Shown piece by piece: positions 1 to 5,369 of a stretch of 6,917 bases of DNA (its first letter is position 1; every line of letters starts with the position of its first letter). The stretch covers positions 1 to 6,917 of the forward strand of contig CALWVX010000095.1 of assembly GCA_944385065.1 (NCBI GenBank). Reading direction: 5' to 3'. The notes beneath the pieces are model-generated. The model was not told the origin of the DNA and did not search any database. It saw nothing but the letters and a program-made list of their open reading frames with translations. Origin of the DNA: an uncultured Oscillospiraceae bacterium (GTDB lineage Bacteria > Bacillota > Clostridia > Oscillospirales > Oscillospiraceae). Made by a program: the position numbers and the translations under genes.

Positions 1-884
1 ATGCCCCACCAGCTCTCGTACTTCTTGGGCCACTGGATGAAGTTGAACCAGGGGCGGTAGGGGGAGTCCCAGCTCTGACTGGCTCCCGCGTCGGGGTAGA
101 AGCCGTCCCCGTTGAAATACCGGCTCACATAGCCGGTGTGGTTGAACACGCCGTCCAGAATGATCCGCATGCCGCGCTTGTGGGCCTCGCCGCACAGGCG
201 GGTAAAATCGTCGTTGGAGCCCAGCATGGGGTCCACCTGGAGATAGTCGGCGGTGCCGTAGCGGTGGTTCTCTGCCGCCTCGAAAATGGGGTTGAAATAG
301 AGGGTGTCCACCCCCAGCTCCGCCAGGTAGTCCAGCTTTTCCAGAATGCCCTTGAAGTCCCCGCCGAAGAAGTCCCGGTTGCGCACCTCTCCCTTGGGGT
401 CGGGCCGCCACTCGGGGGCCTCCTCCCAGCTCTGATGGACGGTGCGCCCCCCCACCATGCCGGCGGGATCGGGAATGCGGCTGCGGCGAAAGCGGTCGGG
501 AAAAATCTGATAGGTGACTCCCTCCCCAAACCAGGCCGGGACGTGCTCGGAGCCGTCATAGACCGTGAGCTGATAGGGGCCAAGCTCCTGTTTGCGGCCG
601 TCCAGCCGCTCCAGCTTGAAGGAGTACCAGACCAGGCCCACATAGCCCCGGGTGTCCAGCCGCACCGTGAACACGTCCTGTCCCAGCTCGAAGCCCTGCC
701 AGGGCATGGGCAGGGTGAGGGTCTGGTCGTTCCGGCTTTCAAACCGGGCGGTGAGGGTGGCATGGGAAAACCCCTCCGCTCTGGGGGGGCGGAGGGTCAG
801 GCGCACCACCGTTCCGGACGATACCGCCCCATAGGGGCTTTTATAGCGCTCGTCCCGGGAGTTGAAGGTTGGCTGGTAGGTCAA
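1..884 (-). CDS. GH13 alpha-amylase family glycosidase, neopullulanase/cyclomaltodextrinase type (partial, C-terminus off window)
   Basis: Seen: 294 residues are visible and the frame runs off the left edge. Residues 1-115 are beta-rich, fitting the CBM34-like N-terminal domain of the neopullulanase/cyclomaltodextrinase/maltogenic amylase group. The catalytic barrel follows with YQIFPDRF (125-132), the FNPIFEA strand (197-203), HRYGTADY (207-214) and conserved region I DGVFNHTG (244-251). The catalytic Asp/Glu/Asp lie beyond the edge. No signal peptide is visible, so the enzyme is probably cytoplasmic and cleaves alpha-1,4 (perhaps alpha-1,6) links of imported maltodextrins or cyclodextrins. 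The start is taken as TTG at 884 because AAGGTGA lies 5 bases upstream (890-896); an in-frame GTG at 893 sits inside that site. The family usually has about 580-620 residues, so roughly half is present. It follows the kinase gene after 90 bases containing an inverted repeat. The family call is firm; exact substrate cannot be told from this half. Confidence 0.93.
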   Translation of the reverse strand, partial: MTYQPTFNSRDERYKSPYGAVSSGTVVRLTLRPPRAEGFSHATLTARFESRNDQTLTLPMPWQGFELGQDVFTVRLDTRGYVGLVWYSFKLERLDGRKQELGPYQLTVYDGSEHVPAWFGEGVTYQIFPDRFRRSRIPDPAGMVGGRTVHQSWEEAPEWRPDPKGEVRNRDFFGGDFKGILEKLDYLAELGVDTLYFNPIFEAAENHRYGTADYLQVDPMLGSNDDFTRLCGEAHKRGMRIILDGVFNHTGYVSRYFNGDGFYPDAGASQSWDSPYRPWFNFIQWPKKYESWWG

Positions 885-889
885 TGCAA

Positions 890-896
890 TCACCTT
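890..896 (-). promoter_or_regulatory. Ribosome binding site of the GH13 gene
   Basis: AAGGTGA matches the anti-Shine-Dalgarno end well and stands 5 bases before a TTG codon. It decides the TTG start at 884; no ATG occurs in this part of the frame. Confidence 0.65.
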
Positions 897-902
897 GATA
901 TT

Positions 903-968
903 AGAATGGAGCGTGAAAAGTGGAGAGCGGAGGCTGTCTTGCAATCTTTCCGCCCCGCTCTTCACGCT
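903..968. repeat. Imperfect inverted repeat built of 7-base units (intergenic)
   Basis: The left arm reads as heptads AGAATGG, AGCGTGA, AAAGTGG, AGAGCGG (903-930). The right arm reads CCGCTCT, TCACGCT (955-968). AGCGTGA pairs exactly with TCACGCT and AGAGCGG exactly with CCGCTCT, leaving the AAAGTGG unit as a 7-base bulge and a loop of about 24 bases. It fills most of the gap between the kinase stop (975) and the GH13 ribosome binding site. It resembles the element at 4097-4171 in unit and period. No T-tract follows, so it is not an obvious intrinsic terminator, though it could slow or process the transcript. Confidence 0.7.
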
Positions 969-974
969 GTGTCC

Positions 975-1910
975 TCAATAGTGGTAGCTGCCGCCCCCGA
1001 TGAATTCCCGGAGCAGGGAGTCCCGGGCCACCAGGGCGGGGTCGATGGGCTCGAAGTACTGGAACGCGTCCACCAGCTGAAGCATCTCGTCGTGGCGCTC
1101 GTTGTCCTCGGGGACGCTGTGCAGGATGGGGACGGCGTAATTGCGCATCACCGAAACCTCATAGGGCAGCGAGGAGTCGAAGATGACGTCCGCCCGGTTT
1201 TTATAGGGGGAGATATACAGCTTCTCCCCCCGGCGGACATTGGCCCACATCTCCAGGGTCTCGGCCACCCCGGTGCCCCGGAAGTTATAATCCCGCACCG
1301 CCCGGCGGACCAGCCGCATCCAGGTGCCCTTGAACCGCAGCACAGCCCCCTCGTTCACGTTGGACCGGGCGGAAATATACAGCTTGGCGGCCTCCGGGTG
1401 GCGGCCGGCGATGTCGTCGTTGAGTGCGTGGATGCCCTCGAAAATGGCGATCTCGTTTTTCTCCAGCTTCAGCGGGGTGCCCATGGAGTCGTTGCGCATC
1501 TGCCGGGCGAACTCAAACTTGGGGATCAGAATCTCCTCCCCCCGGGACAGGGCGGTGAAGTGCCGGTCCAGCAGCTCCATGTCCAGGCAGTTGGGGGACT
1601 CATAGTCCACGTCGCCCTCGGGAGTGCGGGGGGCGGTCCTGGGGTTGAGCGTCTTGAAATAGTTGTCCAGAGCCACCGCGTGGGACCCCACGCCCCGGCG
1701 GCGCAGCTCCTCGGCGATCTTCATGGCGGTGGTGGTCTTGCCGGAGCCGGAGGGCCCGGACAGCAGTACGATGGGGCTGTGCTCCAGATTGCCCAAAATC
1801 TTGTCCGCCGCCAGGGAGACCCGCTGGGCGTACGCCTGGTCGCACTCGGCCAGGAATTCCGTCACATCCCTTTGAATCCGCTTGTTGATCTCCTGCAGTT
1901 GGTATGCCAT
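975..1910 (-). CDS. Uridine kinase-family nucleoside kinase (P-loop)
   Basis: A 311-residue P-loop kinase of the uridine kinase/phosphoribulokinase superfamily, expected to transfer phosphate from ATP to a nucleoside (uridine or cytidine in canonical members) for salvage in the cytoplasm. Seen: Walker A GPSGSGKTT (52-60); the LDNYFK stretch (81-86) where family members carry the Asp-x-Tyr-(F/Y) substrate motif; EGDVDYESP (98-106), matching the family's nucleoside-binding 'DHP' region; and FEGIHAL (157-163), the usual FEG(I/L) strand. Compared with the classical Udk of about 210 residues it has roughly 45 extra N-terminal residues and a longer C-terminus. It resembles the kinase half of the longer clostridial kinases that carry a threonyl-tRNA-synthetase-like front part, which is absent here. 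The ATG start follows AAAGGAG with 6 bases between. It begins 12 bases after hemZ, so the two are very likely co-transcribed. The exact substrate is not proven, so no symbol is given. Confidence 0.88.
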   Translation of the reverse strand: MAYQLQEINKRIQRDVTEFLAECDQAYAQRVSLAADKILGNLEHSPIVLLSGPSGSGKTTTAMKIAEELRRRGVGSHAVALDNYFKTLNPRTAPRTPEGDVDYESPNCLDMELLDRHFTALSRGEEILIPKFEFARQMRNDSMGTPLKLEKNEIAIFEGIHALNDDIAGRHPEAAKLYISARSNVNEGAVLRFKGTWMRLVRRAVRDYNFRGTGVAETLEMWANVRRGEKLYISPYKNRADVIFDSSLPYEVSVMRNYAVPILHSVPEDNERHDEMLQLVDAFQYFEPIDPALVARDSLLREFIGGGSYHY

Positions 1911-1922
1911 AGGAAACTCCTT

Positions 1923-3461
1923 TCAGGTCCGCGCTTCCTCTCCCCTGCGGGCGAAAAAGGCGGCCATCTCCCCCAGCTGGGCCTCCCGCTTTTCCCGGGA
2001 CGCCAGATAGTCGTGGGGATATTTGGGGTTGGTCAGACGGAGAATCTGCCCCGAGGCGGGATCAATCAGCTTGGTGACCCCGCCCGCGCCCAGAGACAGG
2101 ACGCTCTGCAGCTCCTCCATCATCACGATATTATACAGGTTTTCCGAGCCCGGTCTGGCCCATCCCACATTTTCCAGGGCGCCGGACATATACTTCTGCC
2201 GGTACAGGTAGTAGGGGACATAGCCCCGCCGGGTCAGAACCTCCCGGGAGAAGTCCAGCATTCTGGCCGTCTCCTCCCCGCCGGGCAGAGCGCCGGCCAG
2301 ATCCTCTCCCGACCCGTCCATCAGGCGGGAGCCCTTTTTCAGGGCCAGGGTGTGGACGGTGATGTTCTCCGGGCCCATGGCCAGCACGCCCTCCAGAGAG
2401 CGGCGGAACCCGGCGAAGCTGTCCCGGGGCAGTCCGGCGATCAGGTCCATGTTGATGCAGGAAAAACCCGCCTGGCGGGCCAGGGCGCAGGCCTCTGAAA
2501 TGTCCCCGGGGGTGTGGCGGCGGCCGATGGCGGTCAGCACCGCCGGCTCCAGCGTCTGGGGATTGATGGAGATCCGGTCCACTCCCCGGCGGCGCAGAAC
2601 GTCCAGCTTTTCCCGGGTGATGGTGTCGGGCCGGCCGGCCTCCACCGTGAACTCCAGACAGCTCTCCAGGGGCAGAGCCTCCCGGCACCGCGAGAGCAGC
2701 CGGTCCATCTGTTCGGCGGACAGCGTGGTGGGAGTGCCGCCCCCCATATAGAAGGAGCGGACGGTCAGACCGGCCTCTTTCAGCAGCCGGCCCATGGCGT
2801 CGGTCTCCTCCAGCAGGGCCTCCACATAGGGCTCCACCAGATTCAGGGTTCTGCCCACATCGGCGGACACAAAGGAGCAGTAGGCGCAGCGGGTGGGGCA
2901 AAAGGGAATGCCCACATACACCGACACCTGATCCGGTTCCAGAAGCCGCTGGGCGGCCAGACTGGCGCGGGCGCAGTCCACCGCCAGCCCGGCCCGCTCC
3001 GGAGAGACCCGGTACGTCCGCTCCAGCTCCAGTCGGGCCTCCTCCGGCGAGGCGCCGGCGGCCAGACTGCGGGTGGGCAGCTTCACCGGCCGCACGCCGG
3101 TGAGAGCGCCCCAGGGGGGCTCCCGGCCCAGCAGAGCGGTTCCGGCGTCGTAAAACGCCAGCTTCAGGGCGTGCTGCACCGTGTGGTACACGGCGGCGGG
3201 CGGGGCGTCCAGCTCGCCGGCGGGAAAGGCCCGCTCTCCCGCAGCGGCCCGATCCGCCCAGATCACCCGGGCGGACAGAAGGGCCCGGTCCCCGTCCCGG
3301 GACAGGGTGAAGCGGGCGGAAGCCCCCTCCTCCAGCCTATGGGGAGGCTGCGGCGGATATTCCGGCCGCTGGCCGGGAAAGAGGGTGAGCATCATCTGTT
3401 CGGCGGCGTAATGATACCGCTCCGGCTCCCACAGGGGGGAGGGGTCAAACCACAGCTTCAA
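1923..3461 (-). CDS. hemZ: Coproporphyrinogen III oxidase-like radical SAM protein, HemZ type
   Basis: A 512-residue cytoplasmic radical SAM protein. HemZ/HemN relatives convert coproporphyrinogen III to protoporphyrinogen IX without oxygen. Seen: the LTGVRPVK stretch (120-127) typical of HemZ; the cluster motif CPTRCAYC with Cys188, Cys192 and Cys195 (CX3CX2C) inside VGIPFCPTRCAYCSF; the SAM-binding GGGTPTTL (240-247); RISINPQT (296-303); MDLIAGLP (338-345); and a C-terminal domain with YYLYRQKYMSG (417-427). Length fits the roughly 500-residue HemZ of Bacillus. The start is TTG at 3461, with GGAGGG 9 bases upstream (3471-3476). Its first two bases belong to the last MBL codon region and TTG/TGA overlap as TTGA, implying translational coupling. 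A GTG at 3539 would overlap the upstream gene by 26 codons and is less likely. No other heme gene is visible, so a role as heme carrier or other radical SAM role cannot be excluded. Confidence 0.92.
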   Translation of the reverse strand: MKLWFDPSPLWEPERYHYAAEQMMLTLFPGQRPEYPPQPPHRLEEGASARFTLSRDGDRALLSARVIWADRAAAGERAFPAGELDAPPAAVYHTVQHALKLAFYDAGTALLGREPPWGALTGVRPVKLPTRSLAAGASPEEARLELERTYRVSPERAGLAVDCARASLAAQRLLEPDQVSVYVGIPFCPTRCAYCSFVSADVGRTLNLVEPYVEALLEETDAMGRLLKEAGLTVRSFYMGGGTPTTLSAEQMDRLLSRCREALPLESCLEFTVEAGRPDTITREKLDVLRRRGVDRISINPQTLEPAVLTAIGRRHTPGDISEACALARQAGFSCINMDLIAGLPRDSFAGFRRSLEGVLAMGPENITVHTLALKKGSRLMDGSGEDLAGALPGGEETARMLDFSREVLTRRGYVPYYLYRQKYMSGALENVGWARPGSENLYNIVMMEELQSVLSLGAGGVTKLIDPASGQILRLTNPKYPHDYLASREKREAQLGEMAAFFARRGEEART

Positions 3462-4072
3462 AGGGCCATGCCCTCCCGGAGATAGGGGTTGAATTTCCGC
3501 TCCTGCTCCAGGGTGGACAGCCCCCCGTGGCCGGGGCACACATGGAAATTGCCCTTCAGCTCGCCCAGCTTTTTCAGGGAGGCCAGAATCTGTTCATAGC
3601 TGCCCCCCCGCAGATCGGTGCGGCCGCAGTCCCCGGCAAACAGGGTGTCCCCCGTAAACAGCACGTCGCCCACCCGCAGCGTCACCGAACCCGGGGAGTG
3701 GCCCGGGGTCTCCAGCACCTGGATGGTCAGAGCGCCCAGGGACAGGGTGTCCCCCTCGGCGTAGTAGGCCAGATTGTCCACCTGTCCGGCCAGAGGGAAC
3801 AGGCGGCTGCCCGCCCCGTTGGCGTCGGCCCGATGGATGTAGATTTTGGCCTGGGGCCAGGCGCGGTGCAGCTCGGGGACGGCGGTGGTGTGGTCGTAAT
3901 GGCCGTGGGTCAGAAGAATATACTCCACCCGGGCCCCGGAGGCCTCCACCTCGGCCTGAATGCGGTCGGCCTCGTCCCCGGGGTCGATCACGGCGGTCAC
4001 CTTGGCCCCCTCGTCCTCCAGAATATAGCAGTTGGTGCCCAGATCGCCCACCTGCATCAGTTTTACTTTCAT
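3458..4072 (-). CDS. MBL-fold metallohydrolase (glyoxalase II-like, YcbL type)
   Basis: A 204-residue single-domain metallo-beta-lactamase-fold hydrolase. Seen: THGHYDH (55-61) giving ligands His56, His58, Asp60 and His61; ETPGHSPGS (121-129) giving His125; FTGDTLFAGDCGRTDL (139-154) with bridging Asp142; and CPGHGG (179-184) with His182. The two-metal site is therefore complete. The protein matches short hydroxyacylglutathione-hydrolase-like proteins (about 200-210 residues) that lack the separate substrate domain of true glyoxalase II. The family hydrolyses thioesters or related esters; the physiological substrate is not known from sequence. The ATG at 4072 fits the family N-terminus (KVKLMQVGDLGTNCYI), though no strong ribosome binding site is seen. 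The same frame runs open to 4207, but that extension would translate the intergenic repeat and overlap dtd. It stands between dtd and hemZ, a neighbourhood common in Clostridia. Confidence 0.9.
   Translation of the reverse strand: MKVKLMQVGDLGTNCYILEDEGAKVTAVIDPGDEADRIQAEVEASGARVEYILLTHGHYDHTTAVPELHRAWPQAKIYIHRADANGAGSRLFPLAGQVDNLAYYAEGDTLSLGALTIQVLETPGHSPGSVTLRVGDVLFTGDTLFAGDCGRTDLRGGSYEQILASLKKLGELKGNFHVCPGHGGLSTLEQERKFNPYLREGMAL
3471..3476 (-). promoter_or_regulatory. Ribosome binding site of hemZ
   Basis: GGAGGG lies inside the last codons of the MBL hydrolase gene, 9 bases before the TTG at 3461. It supports the short hemZ start and coupled translation of the two genes. Confidence 0.55.
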
Positions 4073-4096
4073 CGTAAACACCACGTTTCTTCTTTT

Positions 4097-4171
4097 AGAG
4101 TGAAGAGTGAAGAGCAGAGAGTGGAGAGAGGGGAGCAAAATCTTCACGCTCCACTCTTTCCTCTCAACTCT
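4097..4171. repeat. Imperfect inverted repeat built of 7-base units (intergenic)
   Basis: The left arm consists of heptads AGAGTGA, AGAGTGA, AGAGCAG, AGAGTGG, AGAGAGG (4097-4131). The right arm consists of TCACGCT, CCACTCT, TTCCTCT, CAACTCT (4144-4171). AGAGTGG (4118-4124) and CCACTCT (4151-4157) pair exactly and the flanking units pair partly, giving a long imperfect hairpin. It occupies nearly all of the 115 bases between the dtd stop (4188) and the MBL start (4072). The TCACGCT-CCACTCT stretch also appears, slightly altered, in reverse orientation at about 903-916, so the two belong to one repeat family. Confidence 0.75.
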
Positions 4172-4187
4172 GATCTCATGTGCTTCT

Positions 4188-4631
4188 CTATTTTGCGTCC
4201 GTATCAAACCAGATGGTGACCGGCCCGTCGTTCACCGAGGATACCTGCATATCCGCCCCAAACTGCCCGTGCTCCACCCGGAATCCCCGGGCGCGGCACC
4301 GGTCCAGAAACCGCTCGTACAGGGGGACGGCCAGGTCGGGCTTGGCGGCCCCGGTGAAGCCGGGACGGCGGGAGGAGGTGTCGGCATACAGGGTGAACTG
4401 GGAGACCACCAGCAGCGCCCCTCCCACCTGCTCCAGATTTCGATTCATCTTGCCGTTTTCATCCTCGAAGACCCGCAGGTTGCAGATCTTCTCCGCCAGC
4501 TTGTCGGCCACGGCATCGGTATCATTGGGACCGATGCCCAGCAGGACCAGATAGCCTCTCTCAATGGCCCCCACCGTCTCGCCGGAAATGGCGACGGAGG
4601 CGGAGGAGACCCGGGTAACAACTGTGCGCAT
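4188..4631 (-). CDS. dtd: D-aminoacyl-tRNA deacylase
   Basis: A 147-residue protein, the usual Dtd length. It hydrolyses D-aminoacyl-tRNA (and Gly-tRNA-Ala), acting as a cytoplasmic homodimer that protects translation from D-amino acids and glycine misacylation. Seen: the N-terminal RVSSASVAISGE (7-18) with the family pattern RVxxASV; the catalytic-pocket motif SQFTLYAD (77-84); and the cross-subunit Gly-cisPro motif NDGPVTIW (134-141, Gly136-Pro137) that gives chiral proofreading. The ATG at 4631 is preceded by AAAGGGG about 8 bases upstream. The gene is the classical partner of rel in Firmicutes, but here two foreign-looking small genes stand between them. It lies 47 bases after the XRE gene with only a short hairpin between, so it may be read from the regulator's promoter. 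Identity is certain by motif. Confidence 0.97.
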   Translation of the reverse strand: MRTVVTRVSSASVAISGETVGAIERGYLVLLGIGPNDTDAVADKLAEKICNLRVFEDENGKMNRNLEQVGGALLVVSQFTLYADTSSRRPGFTGAAKPDLAVPLYERFLDRCRARGFRVEHGQFGADMQVSSVNDGPVTIWFDTDAK

Positions 4632-4661
4632 GGATCGATCCCCTTTCTCTTTGGAGTGGAT

Positions 4662-4674
4662 GCCCCGGCGGGGC
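4662..4674 (-). other. Short GC hairpin between the XRE gene and dtd
   Basis: GCCCC, a 3-base loop and GGGGC form a perfect 5-base-pair stem just after the XRE stop. No T-run follows in the minus direction, so it is unlikely to stop RNA polymerase fully. Confidence 0.3.
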
Positions 4675-4678
4675 GCCG

Positions 4679-4897
4679 TTAGTGACGGGCGCGGTCGTCT
4701 GACCGGCCCACCAAGTAGTCGATGCTGACATCGAAAAGGTCGGCGATGGCGATAAGCCCCTGAAAATCCGGGTAGCGGTAGGCGTATTCATAGGCTTGGT
4801 AGGAGCTGAGGGCGAGGCCCAGATGTTCGGCCATCTCCCGCTGTTTTAAGCCGCGCTCCTGGCGCAGCTGCTTCAATCGATCACAAAAACAGGCCAT
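4679..4897 (-). CDS. XRE-family HTH transcriptional regulator (small, single domain)
   Basis: A 72-residue protein consisting almost only of a Cro/C1-type helix-turn-helix. Seen: RLKQLRQERGLKQREMAEHLG (7-27) covers helices 1 and 2; the recognition helix lies around LALSSYQAYEYAYRYPD (28-44); IAIADLFDVSIDYLVGRSD (49-67) is the typical helix 4-5 closing pattern (LxxIAxxFxVSxDYLxG). The Cys-x-Cys near the N-terminus (CFC, 3-5) is unusual but its meaning is unknown. The start is ATG at 4897 because GGAGGA stands 4 bases upstream and the HTH begins at once; a TTG at 4933 would add 12 residues and lies inside the operator. It is divergent from the 106-residue gene and shares a dyad-rich control region with it, so self-repression and control of the neighbour are the likely roles. 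It may be an antitoxin-like or phage-derived repressor; this is inference. Confidence 0.9.
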   Translation of the reverse strand: MACFCDRLKQLRQERGLKQREMAEHLGLALSSYQAYEYAYRYPDFQGLIAIADLFDVSIDYLVGRSDDRARH

Positions 4898-4913
4898 TTT
4901 TCCTCCAGTCCCC

Positions 4914-4942
4914 TTGACACCTACTTTAAGCAAGTATATAAT
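4914..4942 (+). promoter_or_regulatory. Consensus sigma-A promoter for the 106-residue gene
   Basis: TTGACA (4914-4919) and TATAAT (4937-4942) are separated by exactly 17 bases: a full match to the vegetative consensus. The start of transcription would fall near 4949-4950, leaving a leader of about 32 bases before the ATG at 4982. One dyad lies between the two boxes and another over the likely start point. Confidence 0.82.
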
Positions 4943-4959
4943 AATACTTGCTTAAAGTA
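4922..4959. promoter_or_regulatory. Twin operator: perfect 16-base inverted repeat made of two 15-base dyads
   Basis: Arms 4922-4937 and 4944-4959 are exact reverse complements with a 6-base spacer. Each arm is itself a dyad TACTT-N5-AAGTA (4922-4936 and 4945-4959), with centres 23 bases apart, about two helical turns. This geometry is what pairs of XRE/Cro-like repressor dimers commonly bind. The sites lie on the -10 region of both divergent promoters, so binding should block both. Binding by the adjacent XRE protein is inferred. Confidence 0.75.
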
Positions 4960-4961
4960 AA
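4933..4961 (-). promoter_or_regulatory. Divergent promoter for the XRE gene
   Basis: On the minus strand TTTACT (4956-4961) and TATACT (4933-4938) stand 17 bases apart, a 4/6 and 5/6 match to consensus. The leader to the ATG at 4897 would be about 29 bases. Its -10 overlaps the left dyad and its -35 overlaps the right dyad, and it is interleaved with the plus-strand promoter, so the two probably exclude each other. Confidence 0.6.
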
Positions 4962-4981
4962 TAAAAGCGGAGGGGTTCTAT

Positions 4982-5302
4982 ATGCAAGACTTGTTGGCGC
5001 GGTTGTTTTGGCGGGACGCGGAGATCCACCGGGAGGTGGCGGAGTATTTGGAACAGTTCCCCGGCTTTGCCCAGGCCAGGCGGGCCTATGAGGCAGTGGC
5101 AAAGCGCGTGGAGGAAACGGTAGGATTTGATCTGTACGATGAGTTTCAGACCCAACTGCTGAATTATTCCGACTATGAGGTGTGCGCCTACTATGCCTTT
5201 GGCATGGGCCTGCGGCGGGAGATCATCCGGCAGATGCTGGGGAGGGAGCGGGATAAGGTGAAAAAAGCTCCGCAGACCGATAGGGACCTTGACACCCCGT
5301 AA
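4982..5302 (+). CDS. Small helical protein of unknown function, divergent from XRE regulator
   Basis: A 106-residue protein, the only plus-strand gene. The start is firm: GGAGGGG lies 6 bases before the ATG and a consensus promoter precedes it. No catalytic motif, signal peptide or membrane segment is visible. The sequence is charged and looks helical: a short first helix (MQDLLARLFW), a long central helix with many Ala, Arg and Glu (about 28-50), then FDLYDEFQTQLL (49-60), a conserved-looking DYEVCAYYAFGMGLRREIIRQML (64-86), and a polar tail ending DLDTP. The layout (short N-terminal helix, aromatic centre, closing FGxGLR helix) recalls small clostridial DUF proteins such as DUF6809, but this is only a weak likeness. 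Its base composition seems somewhat less GC-rich than the flanking genes. It converges on rel with 58 bases between stops. Given the shared operator, it is most likely controlled by the XRE protein; a toxin-like or accessory role is possible but unproven. Confidence 0.8.
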   Translation: MQDLLARLFWRDAEIHREVAEYLEQFPGFAQARRAYEAVAKRVEETVGFDLYDEFQTQLLNYSDYEVCAYYAFGMGLRREIIRQMLGRERDKVKKAPQTDRDLDTP

Positions 5303-5312
5303 CGTTTGCAGC

Positions 5313-5335
5313 ACCCGCGGGGCTTCTCCGGGGGT
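5313..5335. terminator. Possible weak terminator hairpin between convergent genes
   Basis: ACCCGCGG (5313-5320) and CCGGGGGT (5328-5335) can pair in 7 of 8 positions around a 7-base loop. The plus-strand downstream sequence is only mildly T-rich, and no clear T-tract exists on either side, so termination is uncertain. It is the only candidate in the 58 bases between the convergent stops. Confidence 0.3.
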
Positions 5336-5341
5336 CCCCAA

Positions 5342-5369
5342 ATTCTCGATTCTTAATTCCTCATTTCCC
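5342..5369. repeat. Heptad tandem repeat ATTCNNN over the rel stop codon
   Basis: Four consecutive 7-base units, ATTCTCG, ATTCTTA, ATTCCTC and ATTTCCC, run from the intergenic gap into the last codons of rel (stop at 5361-5363). The unit differs from that of the other two heptad repeats but the period is the same. Confidence 0.6.

Noticed and set aside
903..968. Intrinsic terminator after the kinase gene
   Set aside because: A stem can form but no T-tract follows, and the 7-base period fits a repeat element better.
138..2498. A plus-strand open frame of 786 codons
   Set aside because: It lies opposite the GH13, kinase and hemZ genes and passes through their intergenic gap. Its composition (rich in Gly, Pro, Val, His, Gln) is typical of the antisense of GC-rich genes, and no domain is recognisable.
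2514..3485. A plus-strand open frame of 323 codons
   Set aside because: It is the antisense of hemZ, of low complexity, with no ribosome binding site and no recognisable domain.
3462..3539. A GTG start for hemZ
   Set aside because: It would give a 26-residue Pro/Gly-rich extension overlapping the MBL gene, unlike HemZ proteins; the TTG at 3461 has a ribosome binding site and fits the family length.
4073..4207. A 45-residue N-terminal extension of the MBL hydrolase
   Set aside because: It would overlap dtd and translate the heptad inverted repeat; the family N-terminus begins at the ATG at 4072.
4898..4933. An upstream TTG start for the XRE gene
   Set aside because: It lies inside the operator and promoter, has no ribosome binding site, and the ATG at 4897 has GGAGGA just before it.
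4922..4959. Insertion-sequence end or attachment site
   Set aside because: The inverted repeat has no flanking transposase, integrase or target duplication, and its position on both promoters is better explained as an operator.
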